64,000 bases of DNA from Telluria aromaticivorans (GTDB lineage Bacteria; Pseudomonadota; Gammaproteobacteria; Burkholderiales; Burkholderiaceae_D): positions 930,001 to 994,000 of the forward strand of contig NZ_JABAIV010000001.1 in NCBI RefSeq assembly GCF_013003915.1, given 5' to 3'. Within the stretch, counting starts at the first letter, position 1; every line of letters starts with the position of its first letter. Shown here piece after piece: positions 1 to 8,900 of the stretch. The notes below the pieces were generated by a model, which saw only the letters and a list, made by a program, of their open reading frames with translations, did no database searches and had not been told where the DNA came from. Position numbers and translations under genes: made by a program.

Positions 1-612
1 CGAATCCGCCGGCGTGTCGGGATACAGGAAGACTGGACGCGTGGTGCGGTTCGTCACCGGCAGGAAGTCATACGGGCCGGCCAGGCCGATCCAGCCGCGC
101 AGCACCTCCGGTTTGCTCCCCTGCTTGCCCAGCCAGCGCGGGTCCAGCGCCAGCATCGCCGCGTTGTAGGCGCCGGCGCTGTGGCCCATCAGGAAAATCT
201 TCGCCGGGTCGCCGCCGCGCGCGGCGATCTCGCGCCGGGTCCATGCAACGGCCTGCGCCGAATCGTCGAGGAAATCTGGATAGCGCACTTCCGGATACAG
301 CCGGTAATCGGGAATCACCACCACGAAGCCACGCGCCGCGAGGGCGCGGCCCACGAACGCATAGTCCTTGCGGTCGCCACTGACCCAGTTGCCACCGTAG
401 AAGAAGACGATGACGGGGGCGTTCGCGGTGCCGGCGGCAGGCTGGTAGATATCCGCCAGGTGCCGGTTGCCGGGGGCGTAGCGCAAGCCGGTGCTGGTGC
501 GGGCTTCGCCTTGTGGCGACACCGCGTTGACGACGGAGAGTGGAGAACAGGCGGAGAGCGCGCCAACGACGAACAGGGCAGCAGCGAAGACGGCGATTGC
601 GGGTTTGGGCAT
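1..612 (-). CDS. Alpha/beta-hydrolase (carboxylesterase-like) lipoprotein, 3' end outside the window
   Basis: Only the first 204 codons are present; the gene runs off the left edge. The N-terminus (MPKPAIAVFAAALFVVGALSAC) is a lipoprotein signal peptide with lipobox LSAC, so the protein is probably membrane-anchored outside the cytoplasm. FFYGGNW at about residue 70 is the oxyanion-hole (HGGxW-like) motif of the esterase/lipase BD-FAE group, and GHSAG at about residue 144 is the nucleophile elbow. The Asp and His of the triad would lie in the missing part. The ATG at 612 is preceded by only a weak ribosome site. Substrate unknown. It is co-directional with pssA, 106 bp upstream of it on the map, and could be cotranscribed. 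Confidence 0.85.
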   Translation of the reverse strand, partial: MPKPAIAVFAAALFVVGALSACSPLSVVNAVSPQGEARTSTGLRYAPGNRHLADIYQPAAGTANAPVIVFFYGGNWVSGDRKDYAFVGRALAARGFVVVIPDYRLYPEVRYPDFLDDSAQAVAWTRREIAARGGDPAKIFLMGHSAGAYNAAMLALDPRWLGKQGSKPEVLRGWIGLAGPYDFLPVTNRTTRPVFLYPDTPADS

Positions 613-718
613 CAGGCGGACCGGTAATGGTGACCGCCCGAGTATATGGCTGGGATCGAGGAAAGACGCGCACGGGACAAAGGAAAGGACGCGCCCTCCC
701 CCTTGCCCCGGAAGCTCC

Positions 719-1582
719 CTAACGGCGCACGCTGTCGTCCGTCTCGTCGTCGTTCGGGATGATGCTCACCGGCTTGCCCTTGGCGAAGCGCCAGATGAAC
801 ACCGCATAGCCCGACAAGCCATAGATCACGAAGATCGGCCACAGCACTTTCGGCGGGTCGATCGCCACCAGCGCGAAGGCCAGCGCAATTAGGAACACCA
901 CGATGAAGGGCACCGACTTGCGGAAGTTGACGTCCTTGAAGCTGTAGAACGGCACGTTCGACACCATGGTCAGGCCGGCGAATACCGCGATGGCCCAGCT
1001 CACCCAATCCACCTGGCGCGAGCTGATGTTGATGTCGGGGTCGGTCATCATCATGATGAAGCCAACCACCAGCGCCGCCGCCGCCGGGCTGGGCAAGCCC
1101 TGGAAGAAGCGCTTGTCGACCACCTCGATATTGGTGTTGAAGCGGGCCAGGCGCAGGGCCGCGCCCGCGCAATAGATAAAGGCCGCGATCCAGCCGAGTT
1201 TACCCAGGCCGCGCAGCGACCATTCGTAAATCACCAGCGCCGGTGCGGCGCCGAAGGACACCATGTCCGACAGCGAGTCGTACTGCGCGCCGAATTCCGA
1301 CTGGGTGTTGGTCAGTCGCGCAATGCGGCCGTCCAGGCCATCCAGGATCATCGCGATGAACACGGCCCAGCAGGCATGTTCGAAGCGCTGGTTCATCGCC
1401 ATGACGATCGCGTAGAACCCGCAGAACAGCGCGCCGGTCGTGAATGCGTTCGGCAGCAAATAGATGCCGCGGCCGCGCTCGCCCTGGATGCGGTCTTTCC
1501 GGCGTCCGAAGCGTTTCAGTCGGGAAAATCGTGGCGCTTTGGGCGCTGAGCCAGGTGGCCTACGGCGTGGAAAATTTGGCAT
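719..1582 (-). CDS. pssA: CDP-diacylglycerol-serine O-phosphatidyltransferase
   Basis: This integral membrane enzyme makes phosphatidylserine from CDP-diacylglycerol and serine, the first committed step to phosphatidylethanolamine. The CDP-alcohol phosphotransferase signature DG-x2-AR-x8-G-x3-D-x3-D is complete at about residues 85-106 (DGRIAR...G..D...D). Several hydrophobic segments follow. The 287-residue length fits the Gram-positive/betaproteobacterial PssA type. It has a basic, proline/arginine-rich N-terminal tail before the first membrane segment. In many betaproteobacteria psd, pssA and leuA follow ilvC. Here a SIMPL-domain gene occupies the interval and no psd is visible, so decarboxylation must be encoded elsewhere. 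Confidence 0.95.
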   Translation of the reverse strand: MPNFPRRRPPGSAPKAPRFSRLKRFGRRKDRIQGERGRGIYLLPNAFTTGALFCGFYAIVMAMNQRFEHACWAVFIAMILDGLDGRIARLTNTQSEFGAQYDSLSDMVSFGAAPALVIYEWSLRGLGKLGWIAAFIYCAGAALRLARFNTNIEVVDKRFFQGLPSPAAAALVVGFIMMMTDPDINISSRQVDWVSWAIAVFAGLTMVSNVPFYSFKDVNFRKSVPFIVVFLIALAFALVAIDPPKVLWPIFVIYGLSGYAVFIWRFAKGKPVSIIPNDDETDDSVRR

Positions 1583-1601
1583 AAGGTTCCATATTCAAGT
1601 A

Positions 1602-1636
1602 ATGCTGTTTCCGCATTATAGAGGCGGAAACAGCAT
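1602..1636. promoter_or_regulatory. 13-bp perfect hairpin with a TATAAT hexamer in its loop, upstream of pssA
   Basis: ATGCTGTTTCCGC at 1602-1614 is an exact inverted repeat of GCGGAAACAGCAT at 1624-1636, with a 9-base loop. Read on the minus strand the loop contains TATAAT (1620-1615), 33 bases before the pssA start codon. It could be a terminator-like hairpin behind the SIMPL gene, but no U-run follows; or a pssA promoter whose -10 sits between operator half-sites. No good -35 hexamer is visible. The inverted repeat is certain; its function is inferred. Confidence 0.5.
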
Positions 1637-1655
1637 GTTAGCGAATCGCCAAGCT

Positions 1656-2426
1656 CTACTTGAATCGCACCTTGCCTACCAGACGCATCTGGAGGGTCGT
1701 TTCACCAGGTTCAAAACTCGGTTCCGGCATCTGGTCGGCCATTTCGCGCTTGGCGTTCATGCGCATCATCATCGGTGCGTTCGCCGCCTGCGCGTCGCCG
1801 GCATAGTTGCCGGAACCCTCGAAATCGACGGTGTCGAGGACGGCTTCGGCCGGGTTGCGCCCCATCGCGGAGGCGATCGAGACGATGCGCGCGTTCAGGT
1901 TGCGGTAAGTGGCGGCAATACGCTGGTCATCCAGTTTCTTTTCGGTCTCCGGGCTCAGGCCGAAGTTCACGCCGTTGATTTGCAGAACTTTTTGCGCGGC
2001 GGCGGCGGTTTTCGGCAGGTCTGCCAGGTTCTTCGTCGTTACTTCGAGGTATTGCCCCACGCGCCAGGCGATCGGCACCGGCCTGGCCGGCACACGGGTG
2101 GCCGGCTGCGGCATCGGCGGCACTTCGGGGTAGACCGGATAGGTGTAATAGCCCATGGTCTTGAGCTCCGCCCGCGGATCGGCGCGGCGCACGATGTCGG
2201 TCCCTTCCTTCATCTTGCGGTTGACGCGCGCGGCGGCGGCGTTCTTGTCCTTGTCGTGCTCTTCGACGGCGAAGCTGACGACGGCCTGGTCGTTGGCAGC
2301 TTTGACTTCGCCGAAGGCCGGGACCACGACCAGGGTGCCGGTGGTGGATGGCGCGGTGACGTTCTGCGCCTGGGCCTGGAAGGCGAGCATGAGCGCAGCG
2401 GCGACGATGGTTTTGGAAAGGTTCAT
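1656..2426 (-). CDS. SIMPL (DUF541) domain periplasmic protein
   Basis: The ATG at 2426 is chosen because GGAG lies 7 bases upstream and the product then starts directly with a signal peptide (MNLSKTIVAAALMLAFQAQA). An upstream in-frame ATG would add 12 non-hydrophobic residues. The mature part looks like the SIMPL/DUF541 family (YggE-like): a beta-rich start (GTLVVVPAFGEVKAANDQAVVSFAVEEHDKD), a central Pro-rich stretch, LEVTTKNLADLP, then INGVNFGLSPETEKKLDDQRIAAT typical of the family core. Family members are exported and linked to stress tolerance, but no biochemical activity is established. It lies between pssA and ilvC on the same strand, separated from ilvC by a repeat. Confidence 0.85.
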   Translation of the reverse strand: MNLSKTIVAAALMLAFQAQAQNVTAPSTTGTLVVVPAFGEVKAANDQAVVSFAVEEHDKDKNAAAARVNRKMKEGTDIVRRADPRAELKTMGYYTYPVYPEVPPMPQPATRVPARPVPIAWRVGQYLEVTTKNLADLPKTAAAAQKVLQINGVNFGLSPETEKKLDDQRIAATYRNLNARIVSIASAMGRNPAEAVLDTVDFEGSGNYAGDAQAANAPMMMRMNAKREMADQMPEPSFEPGETTLQMRLVGKVRFK

Positions 2427-2579
2427 TGTTGTTCTCCAGTGAGTTGCGGTTGTCCGCGTCACTTATACGATACTATCTTCACAACTTCCATCGTGATTTT
2501 GTAATGGAAAGTTGCAACTGATTCGCAGGAGAAACAGCTGTCTCGATTTGTATAGAGAGTGTACGAATTGTCGCGACCC

Positions 2580-2683
2580 GTAGGGTGGGCAAGTTTCTTG
2601 CCCACGCGCTCAACCGATCGAGAAATCATCCGGACGTGGCTCGCATACGTGATTTGAACGCGTGGGCAGAATCTGCCCACCCG
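2580..2683. repeat. GTGGGC palindromic element, copy 1 (two arms)
   Basis: Arm A (2580-2608) reads GTAGGGTGGGC-AAG-TTT-CTT-GCCCACGCG. Arm B (2659-2683) is its inverted counterpart, CGCGTGGGC-AGA-T-TCT-GCCCACC. The 50-base centre resembles that of the copy at 53849-53977 (shared pattern AAATCAT.CGGA...GATTTGAACGCG). It lies in the 325-bp space between the SIMPL gene and ilvC. Confidence 0.85.
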
Positions 2684-2717
2684 CCGGTGATACGTCTTAC
2701 CCGATGTTTCGGCCCCA

Positions 2718-2738
2718 GTGATACGCAAAACGTATCAC
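2718..2738. terminator. Hairpin just downstream of ilvC
   Basis: GTGATACG (2718-2725), loop CAAAA, CGTATCAC (2731-2738): a perfect 8-bp stem 14 bp past the ilvC stop codon. No U-run follows on the minus strand, so it is a weak terminator at best or an mRNA 3'-end stabiliser. Another GTGATACG copy occurs at 2687-2694. Confidence 0.4.
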
Positions 2739-2751
2739 CGGACTCACACAC

Positions 2752-3777
<1,026 letters not shown>

Positions 3778-3812
3778 TTAGATTTTTAGATGTGTGGGTA
3801 GGCGGGCGCTGG

Positions 3813-3847
3813 TTGAACGCGTGGGCAGGAAACCTGCCCACCCTACG
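3813..3847. repeat. GTGGGC palindromic element, copy 2 (single arm B)
   Basis: TTGAACGCGTGGGC-AGG-AAA-CCT-GCCCACCCTACG, one arm only, inside the ilvH-ilvC intercistronic gap. The inner stem is AGG/CCT. Confidence 0.8.
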
Positions 3848-3865
3848 GGTTTCGAGTTAGCGTCG

Positions 3866-4357
3866 TTAAACTTTGAGGATGCGTTCGCCGCGGCCGATGC
3901 CCGAGCCGCCGGTGCGGACGGTCTCCAGGATCGAGGCGCGGTCGAGGGCGCCGATGAAGGCATCGAGCTTGCTCTTGGCGCCGGTCAGTTCGATCGTGTA
4001 GGTCTTCTCGGTCACGTCGATGATCCGGCCGCGGAAGATGTCGGCTGTGCGCTTGACTTCCTCGCGCTCCTTGCCGACCGCCCGCACCTTGATGAGCATG
4101 AGCTCGCGCTCGATGTGCTCGCCCTCGGTCAGGTCCACCACTTTCACCACTTCGATCAGGCGGTTCAGGTGCTTGGTGATCTGCTCGATGATGTCGTCCG
4201 AGCCGCTGGTGACGATGGTCATGCGCGACAAGGTCGCGTCTTCGGTCGGCGCCACGGTCAGGGTTTCGATGTTGTAGCCGCGTGCCGAGAACAGCCCGAC
4301 CACGCGGGACAGCGCGCCGGCTTCGTTCTCGAGGAGGACGGAGATGATGTGTCGCAT
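3866..4357 (-). CDS. ilvH: Acetolactate synthase small (regulatory) subunit
   Basis: The 163-residue regulatory subunit of acetohydroxyacid synthase confers valine feedback inhibition and activates the large subunit. The N-terminal ACT domain is clear (MRHIISVLLENEAGALSRVVGLFSARGYNI, residues 1-30, with the GALSRV effector-site loop), followed by the C-terminal ALS_ss_C domain. Its ATG shares one base with the ilvI stop codon (TAATG), which indicates translational coupling and equal subunit production. Confidence 0.96.
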   Translation of the reverse strand: MRHIISVLLENEAGALSRVVGLFSARGYNIETLTVAPTEDATLSRMTIVTSGSDDIIEQITKHLNRLIEVVKVVDLTEGEHIERELMLIKVRAVGKEREEVKRTADIFRGRIIDVTEKTYTIELTGAKSKLDAFIGALDRASILETVRTGGSGIGRGERILKV

Positions 4358-6084
4358 TACAGGTCCTCCGATCCGAGCAGCATCTCACTCAAGCCGGCGC
4401 CCGCCTTCACCATCGGCCAGACGTTCTCGCTCTGGTCGGTGAGGAAGTTCATGAATACCAGGCGGTCCTTCATCGCAAAGGCTTCGCGCAGCGATCCCTC
4501 GACATCGCCCGGCTTCTCGATGCGCATGCCCACGTGGCCATAGGCCTCGGCCAGCTTTTCGAAATCGGGCAGCGAATCCATATAGGACTCGGAATAACGC
4601 GAACCATAGTCGATCTGCTGCCACTGGCGGACCATGCCCAAGAAGCGGTTGTTCAGCAGGATGATCTTCGGCGTCAGGTGGTATTGCTTGCAGGTCGCGA
4701 GCTCCTGGATGCACATCTGGATCGAGCCTTCGCCGGTAACGCAGGCCACCGTCGCGCCGGGGTTCGCCATCTGCACGCCCATCGCGTACGGCAGGCCCAC
4801 GCCCATCGTGCCCAGGCCGCCGGAATTGATCCAGCGGCGCGGCTTGTCGAAGCCGTAGTACTGCGCGGCCCACATCTGGTGCTGGCCGACGTCGGACGTA
4901 ATGAAGGCGTCGCCGTTGGTCACCCGGTGCAGCTGCTCGATGACCGATTGCGGCTTGATCAGCTCATCCGACGATGCATAGGCCAGGCAATCCTTGCCGC
5001 GCCATTCCGCGATCTGCTTCCACCAGCCCTGCAGCGCATTGGTGTTGGCCGAAGGTGCGGCGGCATCGAGCTGCGCCAGCAGTTCCACCAGCACGTCCTT
5101 GACGTTGCCGACGATCGGGATGTCGACCTTCACCCGCTTCGAGATCGACGACGGGTCGATGTCGATATGGATGATCTTGCGCGGATGCGAGGCGAAGTGC
5201 TTCGGGTTGCCGATGACGCGGTCGTCGAAGCGGGCGCCGATGGCGATCAGGACGTCGCAGTTCTGCATCGCCATGTTCGCCTCATACGTGCCGTGCATGC
5301 CCGGCATGCCGACATAGTGCGGGCTGCTCGAGCGCGAGCCGCCCAGGCCCATCAGCGTGTTCGTCACCGGGAAGCCGAGCTTGTCGACCATGCGGTTCAG
5401 TTCATTCGAGGCATTCGCCAGGATCACGCCGCCGCCCGCATAGATCATCGGGCGCTCGGCCTGCAGCAGCAGTTGCACGGCCTTGCGGATCTGGCCCGCA
5501 TGGCCCTTGTCGACCGGCTTGTACGAACGCATCTCGATCTCGCGAGGGTAGTCGTACACGCACTTGTGCATGCTGATGTCCTTCGGGATGTCGACCAGCA
5601 CGGGGCCGGGACGGCCGGTGCGGGCGATGAAGAAGGCTTTCTTGATGGTGGTGGCCAGGTCCTTGACGTCCTTGACCAGGAAGTTGTGCTTGACCACCGG
5701 ACGCGTGATGCCGACGGTATCGCATTCCTGGAAGGCGTCCTGGCCGATCGCATGGCTCGGCACCTGGCCGGTGATGACGACCATCGGGATCGAATCCATG
5801 TAGGCGGTCGACAGGCCGGTGACGGCATTGGTCACGCCGGGACCCGAGGTGACCAGGGCGACGCCCACGGTGTTCGAGCTGCGCGAATAGGCGTCGGCGG
5901 CATGCACCGCGGCCTGTTCGTGGCGGACGAGGACGTGCTGGAATTTGTCCTGCTTGAAGATGGCGTCGTAGATGTAGAGGACGGCCCCGCCGGGATAGCC
6001 GAAGACGTGCTTGACGCCCTCTTCCGCGAGACAACGCACCACAATCTCAGCGCCCGTGATGGGGACTGATGCTTCGTTATTCAT
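4357..6084 (-). CDS. ilvI: Acetolactate synthase large (catalytic) subunit
   Basis: A thiamine-diphosphate enzyme condensing pyruvate with pyruvate or 2-ketobutyrate, the first shared step of branched-chain amino acid synthesis. The 575 residues show the TPP-binding N-domain (GAEIVVRCLAEEGVKHVFGYPGG, with the catalytic Glu in RHEQAAVHAADAYSR), the FAD/central domain and the C-terminal TPP motif TGEGSIQM...NNRFLGMVRQWQ. The usual GDG is GEG here, which I recall as common in betaproteobacterial forms. AAGGA lies 5 bases before the ATG at 6084. The long upstream region (6085-6579) suggests the operon promoter and leader are there. ilvB is an equivalent symbol. Confidence 0.96.
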   Translation of the reverse strand: MNNEASVPITGAEIVVRCLAEEGVKHVFGYPGGAVLYIYDAIFKQDKFQHVLVRHEQAAVHAADAYSRSSNTVGVALVTSGPGVTNAVTGLSTAYMDSIPMVVITGQVPSHAIGQDAFQECDTVGITRPVVKHNFLVKDVKDLATTIKKAFFIARTGRPGPVLVDIPKDISMHKCVYDYPREIEMRSYKPVDKGHAGQIRKAVQLLLQAERPMIYAGGGVILANASNELNRMVDKLGFPVTNTLMGLGGSRSSSPHYVGMPGMHGTYEANMAMQNCDVLIAIGARFDDRVIGNPKHFASHPRKIIHIDIDPSSISKRVKVDIPIVGNVKDVLVELLAQLDAAAPSANTNALQGWWKQIAEWRGKDCLAYASSDELIKPQSVIEQLHRVTNGDAFITSDVGQHQMWAAQYYGFDKPRRWINSGGLGTMGVGLPYAMGVQMANPGATVACVTGEGSIQMCIQELATCKQYHLTPKIILLNNRFLGMVRQWQQIDYGSRYSESYMDSLPDFEKLAEAYGHVGMRIEKPGDVEGSLREAFAMKDRLVFMNFLTDQSENVWPMVKAGAGLSEMLLGSEDL

Positions 6085-6409
6085 GTCATTCCTTTCAAGA
6101 CCCGGAGGGTGTTTTGATCGGATGCCCGTTCCTAACGAAACGCGTCAACGCGCAACAGTGCTCATGCGTCCCTTCTCTCTGCGGTCACGCCGGTGGTTCA
6201 GGACGCCGTAGGGTCCTTACGCACGGGCGCTGGGCGCAACTCGTTCGGCTTGAGTGTCTGTGGCGGTCAATCGCATCTCTCGCGCTTTTGGCGCGGGTCG
6301 GAGCAAACTGCCTACAAATGAAAGCGCGTCAAACCAAATAAGGCTTTATGTGCCTTACCGGATGACCGGAGAGCTTCGGGGGTGCAAAGCGTTCAATCAC
6401 ATTACTGCG

Positions 6410-6466
6410 TTGCACCATTTTGGTCAAGACTTCAAGAAAAAAATTTATCGCGGTCCAAAATGGTGC
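6410..6466. promoter_or_regulatory. Inverted pair of GCACCATTTTGG boxes, NtrC-like
   Basis: GCACCATTTTGG at 6412-6423 is an exact inverted repeat of CCAAAATGGTGC at 6455-6466, with 31 bp between. Each box with its flank (TTGCACCATTTTGGTCAA; and GCGCACCATTTTGGACC on the other strand) is a near match to the NtrC dyad TGCACCA-N3-TGGTGCA. No convincing sigma-54 -24/-12 promoter was found on either strand, so the assignment is tentative. The pair could alternatively fold as a long-loop hairpin in the ilv leader. Confidence 0.35.
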
Positions 6467-6520
6467 GCAAGCAGACTGGCCGGTGTTCCTGGCTTTCGGG
6501 CGAGATCGAGATTACCCAGG

Positions 6521-6542
6521 CTAGATAGACAAGTCTGTCTAG
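6521..6542. promoter_or_regulatory. 22-bp palindrome, TetR-family-type operator
   Basis: CTAGATAGAC-AA-GTCTGTCTAG is symmetric at 9 of 10 paired positions and ends 37 bp before the TTG start of the split hydrolase gene. TAGACA...TGTCTA dyads of this form are typical of TetR-family operators. No TetR gene lies in the window, so the regulator would act in trans. The symmetry is seen directly; the regulator family is inferred. Confidence 0.5.
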
Positions 6543-6579
6543 ATCTGTACACTGCAGTTTTCGCCTTCCGGGAATTGAT

Positions 6580-8133
6580 TTGCGCTTGATCCTGACCATT
6601 GCCCTGTTTTTGCCGGCATTTCCAGCCATGCGGCATCCCGTTTCGAGTTCCCCCCTGGGGCCGGGTCCCATGCCGGTGGGATTCCAGGCCGTTCACCAAT
6701 ACGATTTTTCCCGCACTTTCCTGAATGACCACGATCCTGTCACCGGGCGGGCAAACACCGGCGAACGGGCCCGGCCGGTCCAGACCCTGGTCTGGTATCC
6801 CGCCACCGGGCCGGGCAAGGCGATGCGCTATGGCGACTATCTCCAGCTCACCGGCAGTGAGTTGCACTTCACCCGCAGCGCGGAGCAAGCGCGCGCCGCT
6901 GCCGACGCCCTCATCCAAGGCGAATACGTGGCCGAGTCCGGCGCGGAGCAGGCGCGCCAGGAACTCCTTGGGGCCATGCGGGCGCGCCGCGATGCGCCTG
7001 CCCTCAAGGGTCGGTTTCCGGTCGTAATCTATGTCCCCAGCATCAGTGCTCCCGCAGCCGAGAACGCCGACCTGTGCGAATACCTGGCCAGTCACGGCTA
7101 TATTGTGCTGGCCAGCCCCAGCGTCGGCCCGCGCTCGCGCGAGATGCCGAACACCCTGGAAGGCGCGGAAACAGGGGCGGCCGATATCGGCTTCCTGATT
7201 GCCTAAGCCCATAGCTTGCCGCATGCGGACAGCAGCCGCATCGGCGTCGCCGGTTACAGTTGGGGTGGACTGTCCAACCTGCTGGCGGCGGCCCGGGACA
7301 GCCGCATCAAGGCCCTGGTGAATCTCGATGGCTCGGTGCGCTATTACCCCGAGCTGGTCGCGTCCGCAAAATATGTGACACCGGAAAGCATGACCACGCC
7401 GATGCTGTATGTTGCCGCGCGCCCTACGCCCATCGAGGACCTTGCCAAGCGGGGCAAACCCGCAGCCAGCGTCCTGAACGACATGAAATACGCCGATCTC
7501 TACAAGCTGACGATGTACCCGATGCAGCATTTCGCGTTTTCGTCGACCTATTTGCGCTTCGCATCGGATACCAGGTTCGACCAGTACTCGCGGGCAGAAG
7601 TGAACCGCGCCTACGGCTGGACGGCGGCGTATGCGAAACGCTTCCTCGACGCTTACCTGAAAAAGGACAGCGAGGCGCGCGCCTTCCTGGACGCCGCACC
7701 CGCCAAACAGGGCATCGCCGCGCACGCCGCGACCATGGAAGTACGCCTGGCGGCCAAGCTCGCGAGCCGCGAACGCTTCGCGGCACAGCTGGCGCGCCAG
7801 GGCTTTCGCAATGCCCACACCGCCTACCTGGCCATGTATGGGCAGGACAAGACGGTCCGCCTCGCGGAGGCCGAGCTCAATGCCTGGGGCTATGCACTGC
7901 GGCGCAGCGGCGACAACGGTCCCGCAGTGGCGATATTGCGCCTGGCTACGGAGCTTTATCCCCTCAGTGCCAACGCCTTCGACAGCCTGGCCGAGGCCTG
8001 CGAGCGTAGCGGCGACCAGGCCGCGGCGATCCTGCATTACCGCCGCGCCCTGAGTCTCGATCCAGGCAGCGAGAATGCGCGCAAGCGGCTCGAGGCCCTG
8101 GAGACGTCCACCGCTTCAGGCAAGGCGTCCTGA
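6580..8133 (+). pseudogene. Exported alpha/beta-hydrolase with C-terminal TPR, split by one in-frame TAA
   Basis: Translation from the TTG at 6580 gives a signal peptide (MRLILTIALFLPAFPA) and the first half of a dienelactone-hydrolase/PAF-acetylhydrolase-like fold (VQTLVWYPATGPG, FPVVIYVPSISAP). It stops at TAA 7204-7206 after ADIGFLIA. The same frame continues at once with AHSLPHADSSRIGVAGYSWGG, which carries the nucleophile elbow GYSWGG. It runs to 8133 and ends in a TPR-like pair of helices (GDQAAAILHYRRALSLDPGS). The 3' half could in principle start at TTG 7216, but would lack the strand and oxyanion part of the fold. One point change (for example CAA to TAA) explains the split, since there is no frameshift and the coding bias is intact on both sides. 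It is either a young pseudogene, a sequencing error or a readthrough stop. The TTG start is uncertain. Confidence 0.8.
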
Positions 8134-8330
8134 AGCCAAGGCCTCAGCGCGGCCAACCGGCTCATGCGCACCACTTGGGCTAACATTTCGGGGAACTTCA
8201 TGCAGTTTTTCTCATCCTGGCGACCCGGATTGCGCCCCACTGCGCAAATTCGGTGCGCCCGACTTGGTTTTTTGCTAGGATTCGTGAGTTTTCCTCACGG
8301 CATCCGCTTCACCCGCCCCTTTCACGACGC

Positions 8331-8900
8331 ATGGCCACAGATAAAGAACTCAACGACTTCCTCGAGAATGTCGAACGGCGCGCGTTCAAGCAGGCGGTCT
8401 ATGCGGTACGCAAGGACGAGTCGGCGCTCGACATCGTGCAGGACGCGATGATCAAGCTGGCCGAAAAATACGGCGACAAGCCGGCGGCCGAGCTGCCGAT
8501 GCTGTTCCAGCGTATTTTGCAGACGACCATCCTCGACTACTTCCGCCGCGAAAAGGTGCGTAATACCTGGGTCAGTTTGTTTTCGGGCTTTAGCCGGCCG
8601 GATAGTGATGATGAGGAATTTGATATACTTTCCTCCTACGAAGCCGAAGCCGGCACCGCCGCCGCCGAGTCGAGCGCGGACCAGTTTGAGCGTGCGCAAA
8701 CCCTGCGCATCATCGAACAAGAAGTAGAAAAGCTCCCCACGCGTCAACGGGAAGCCTTCCTCATGCGTTACTGGCAGGATATGGACGTGGCCGAGACGGC
8801 CGAAGCGATGGGGTGTTCCGAGGGGAGCGTCAAGACGCACTGCTCCCGCGCTACTCACGCTCTCGCCGCGGCGCTCAAGGCCAAGGGAATCAAGCTATGA
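8331..8900 (+). CDS. ECF-type RNA polymerase sigma factor
   Basis: The 189-residue protein has region 2 (FKQAVYAVRKDESALDIVQDAMIKLAEKY...ILDYFRREKV) and region 4 (EQEVEKLPTRQREAFLMRYWQDMDVAETAEAMGCSEGSVKTHCSRATHALAAAL, with a helix-turn-helix). An acidic linker (PDSDDEEFDI) lies between them. The ATG at 8331 was chosen because the family begins just before region 2; longer upstream frames give Arg-rich junk. It overlaps the next gene by ATGA, and the next three genes form one tightly packed operon. Sigma-DUF3619-DUF3106-RDD is a recurrent betaproteobacterial arrangement, and DUF3619 occupies the anti-sigma position. Confidence 0.92.
   Translation: MATDKELNDFLENVERRAFKQAVYAVRKDESALDIVQDAMIKLAEKYGDKPAAELPMLFQRILQTTILDYFRREKVRNTWVSLFSGFSRPDSDDEEFDILSSYEAEAGTAAAESSADQFERAQTLRIIEQEVEKLPTRQREAFLMRYWQDMDVAETAEAMGCSEGSVKTHCSRATHALAAALKAKGIKL

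Larger units (their letters stand above)
6085..6579. other. 495-bp divergent control region between ilvI and the esterase gene
   Basis: No convincing protein gene. Contents seen: the ilvI ribosome site (about 6089-6093); a six-codon minus-strand reading frame 6165-6145 (MSTVAR) behind an AAGGGA, which might be a leader peptide but lacks a run of Ile/Val/Leu codons; a 6-bp hairpin TAAGGC...GCCTTA at 6339-6357; the NtrC-like inverted pair 6410-6466; and the TetR-type palindrome 6521-6542. The length is in keeping with an ilv leader under attenuation or RNA control, but no classical attenuator is recognisable. Confidence 0.5.

Noticed and set aside
1583..2751. Missing psd gene hidden between pssA and ilvC
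   Set aside because: The interval is fully accounted for by the SIMPL gene, a repeat and hairpins; no decarboxylase motif was seen.
6145..6165. Six-codon MSTVAR frame as an ilv attenuator leader peptide
   Set aside because: No run of Ile/Val/Leu codons and no terminator/antiterminator pair recognised; kept only as a remark in the control region.
6445..8037. 530-residue open frame on the minus strand opposite the split hydrolase
   Set aside because: The plus strand shows a signal peptide, hydrolase motifs and a TPR in one frame; the antisense frame has no recognisable domain and is a by-product of high-GC codon use.
8192..8220. GGAACTT as an autoregulatory ECF -35 box upstream of the sigma gene
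   Set aside because: No matching -10 at 15-17 bp spacing; only a chance match can be claimed.
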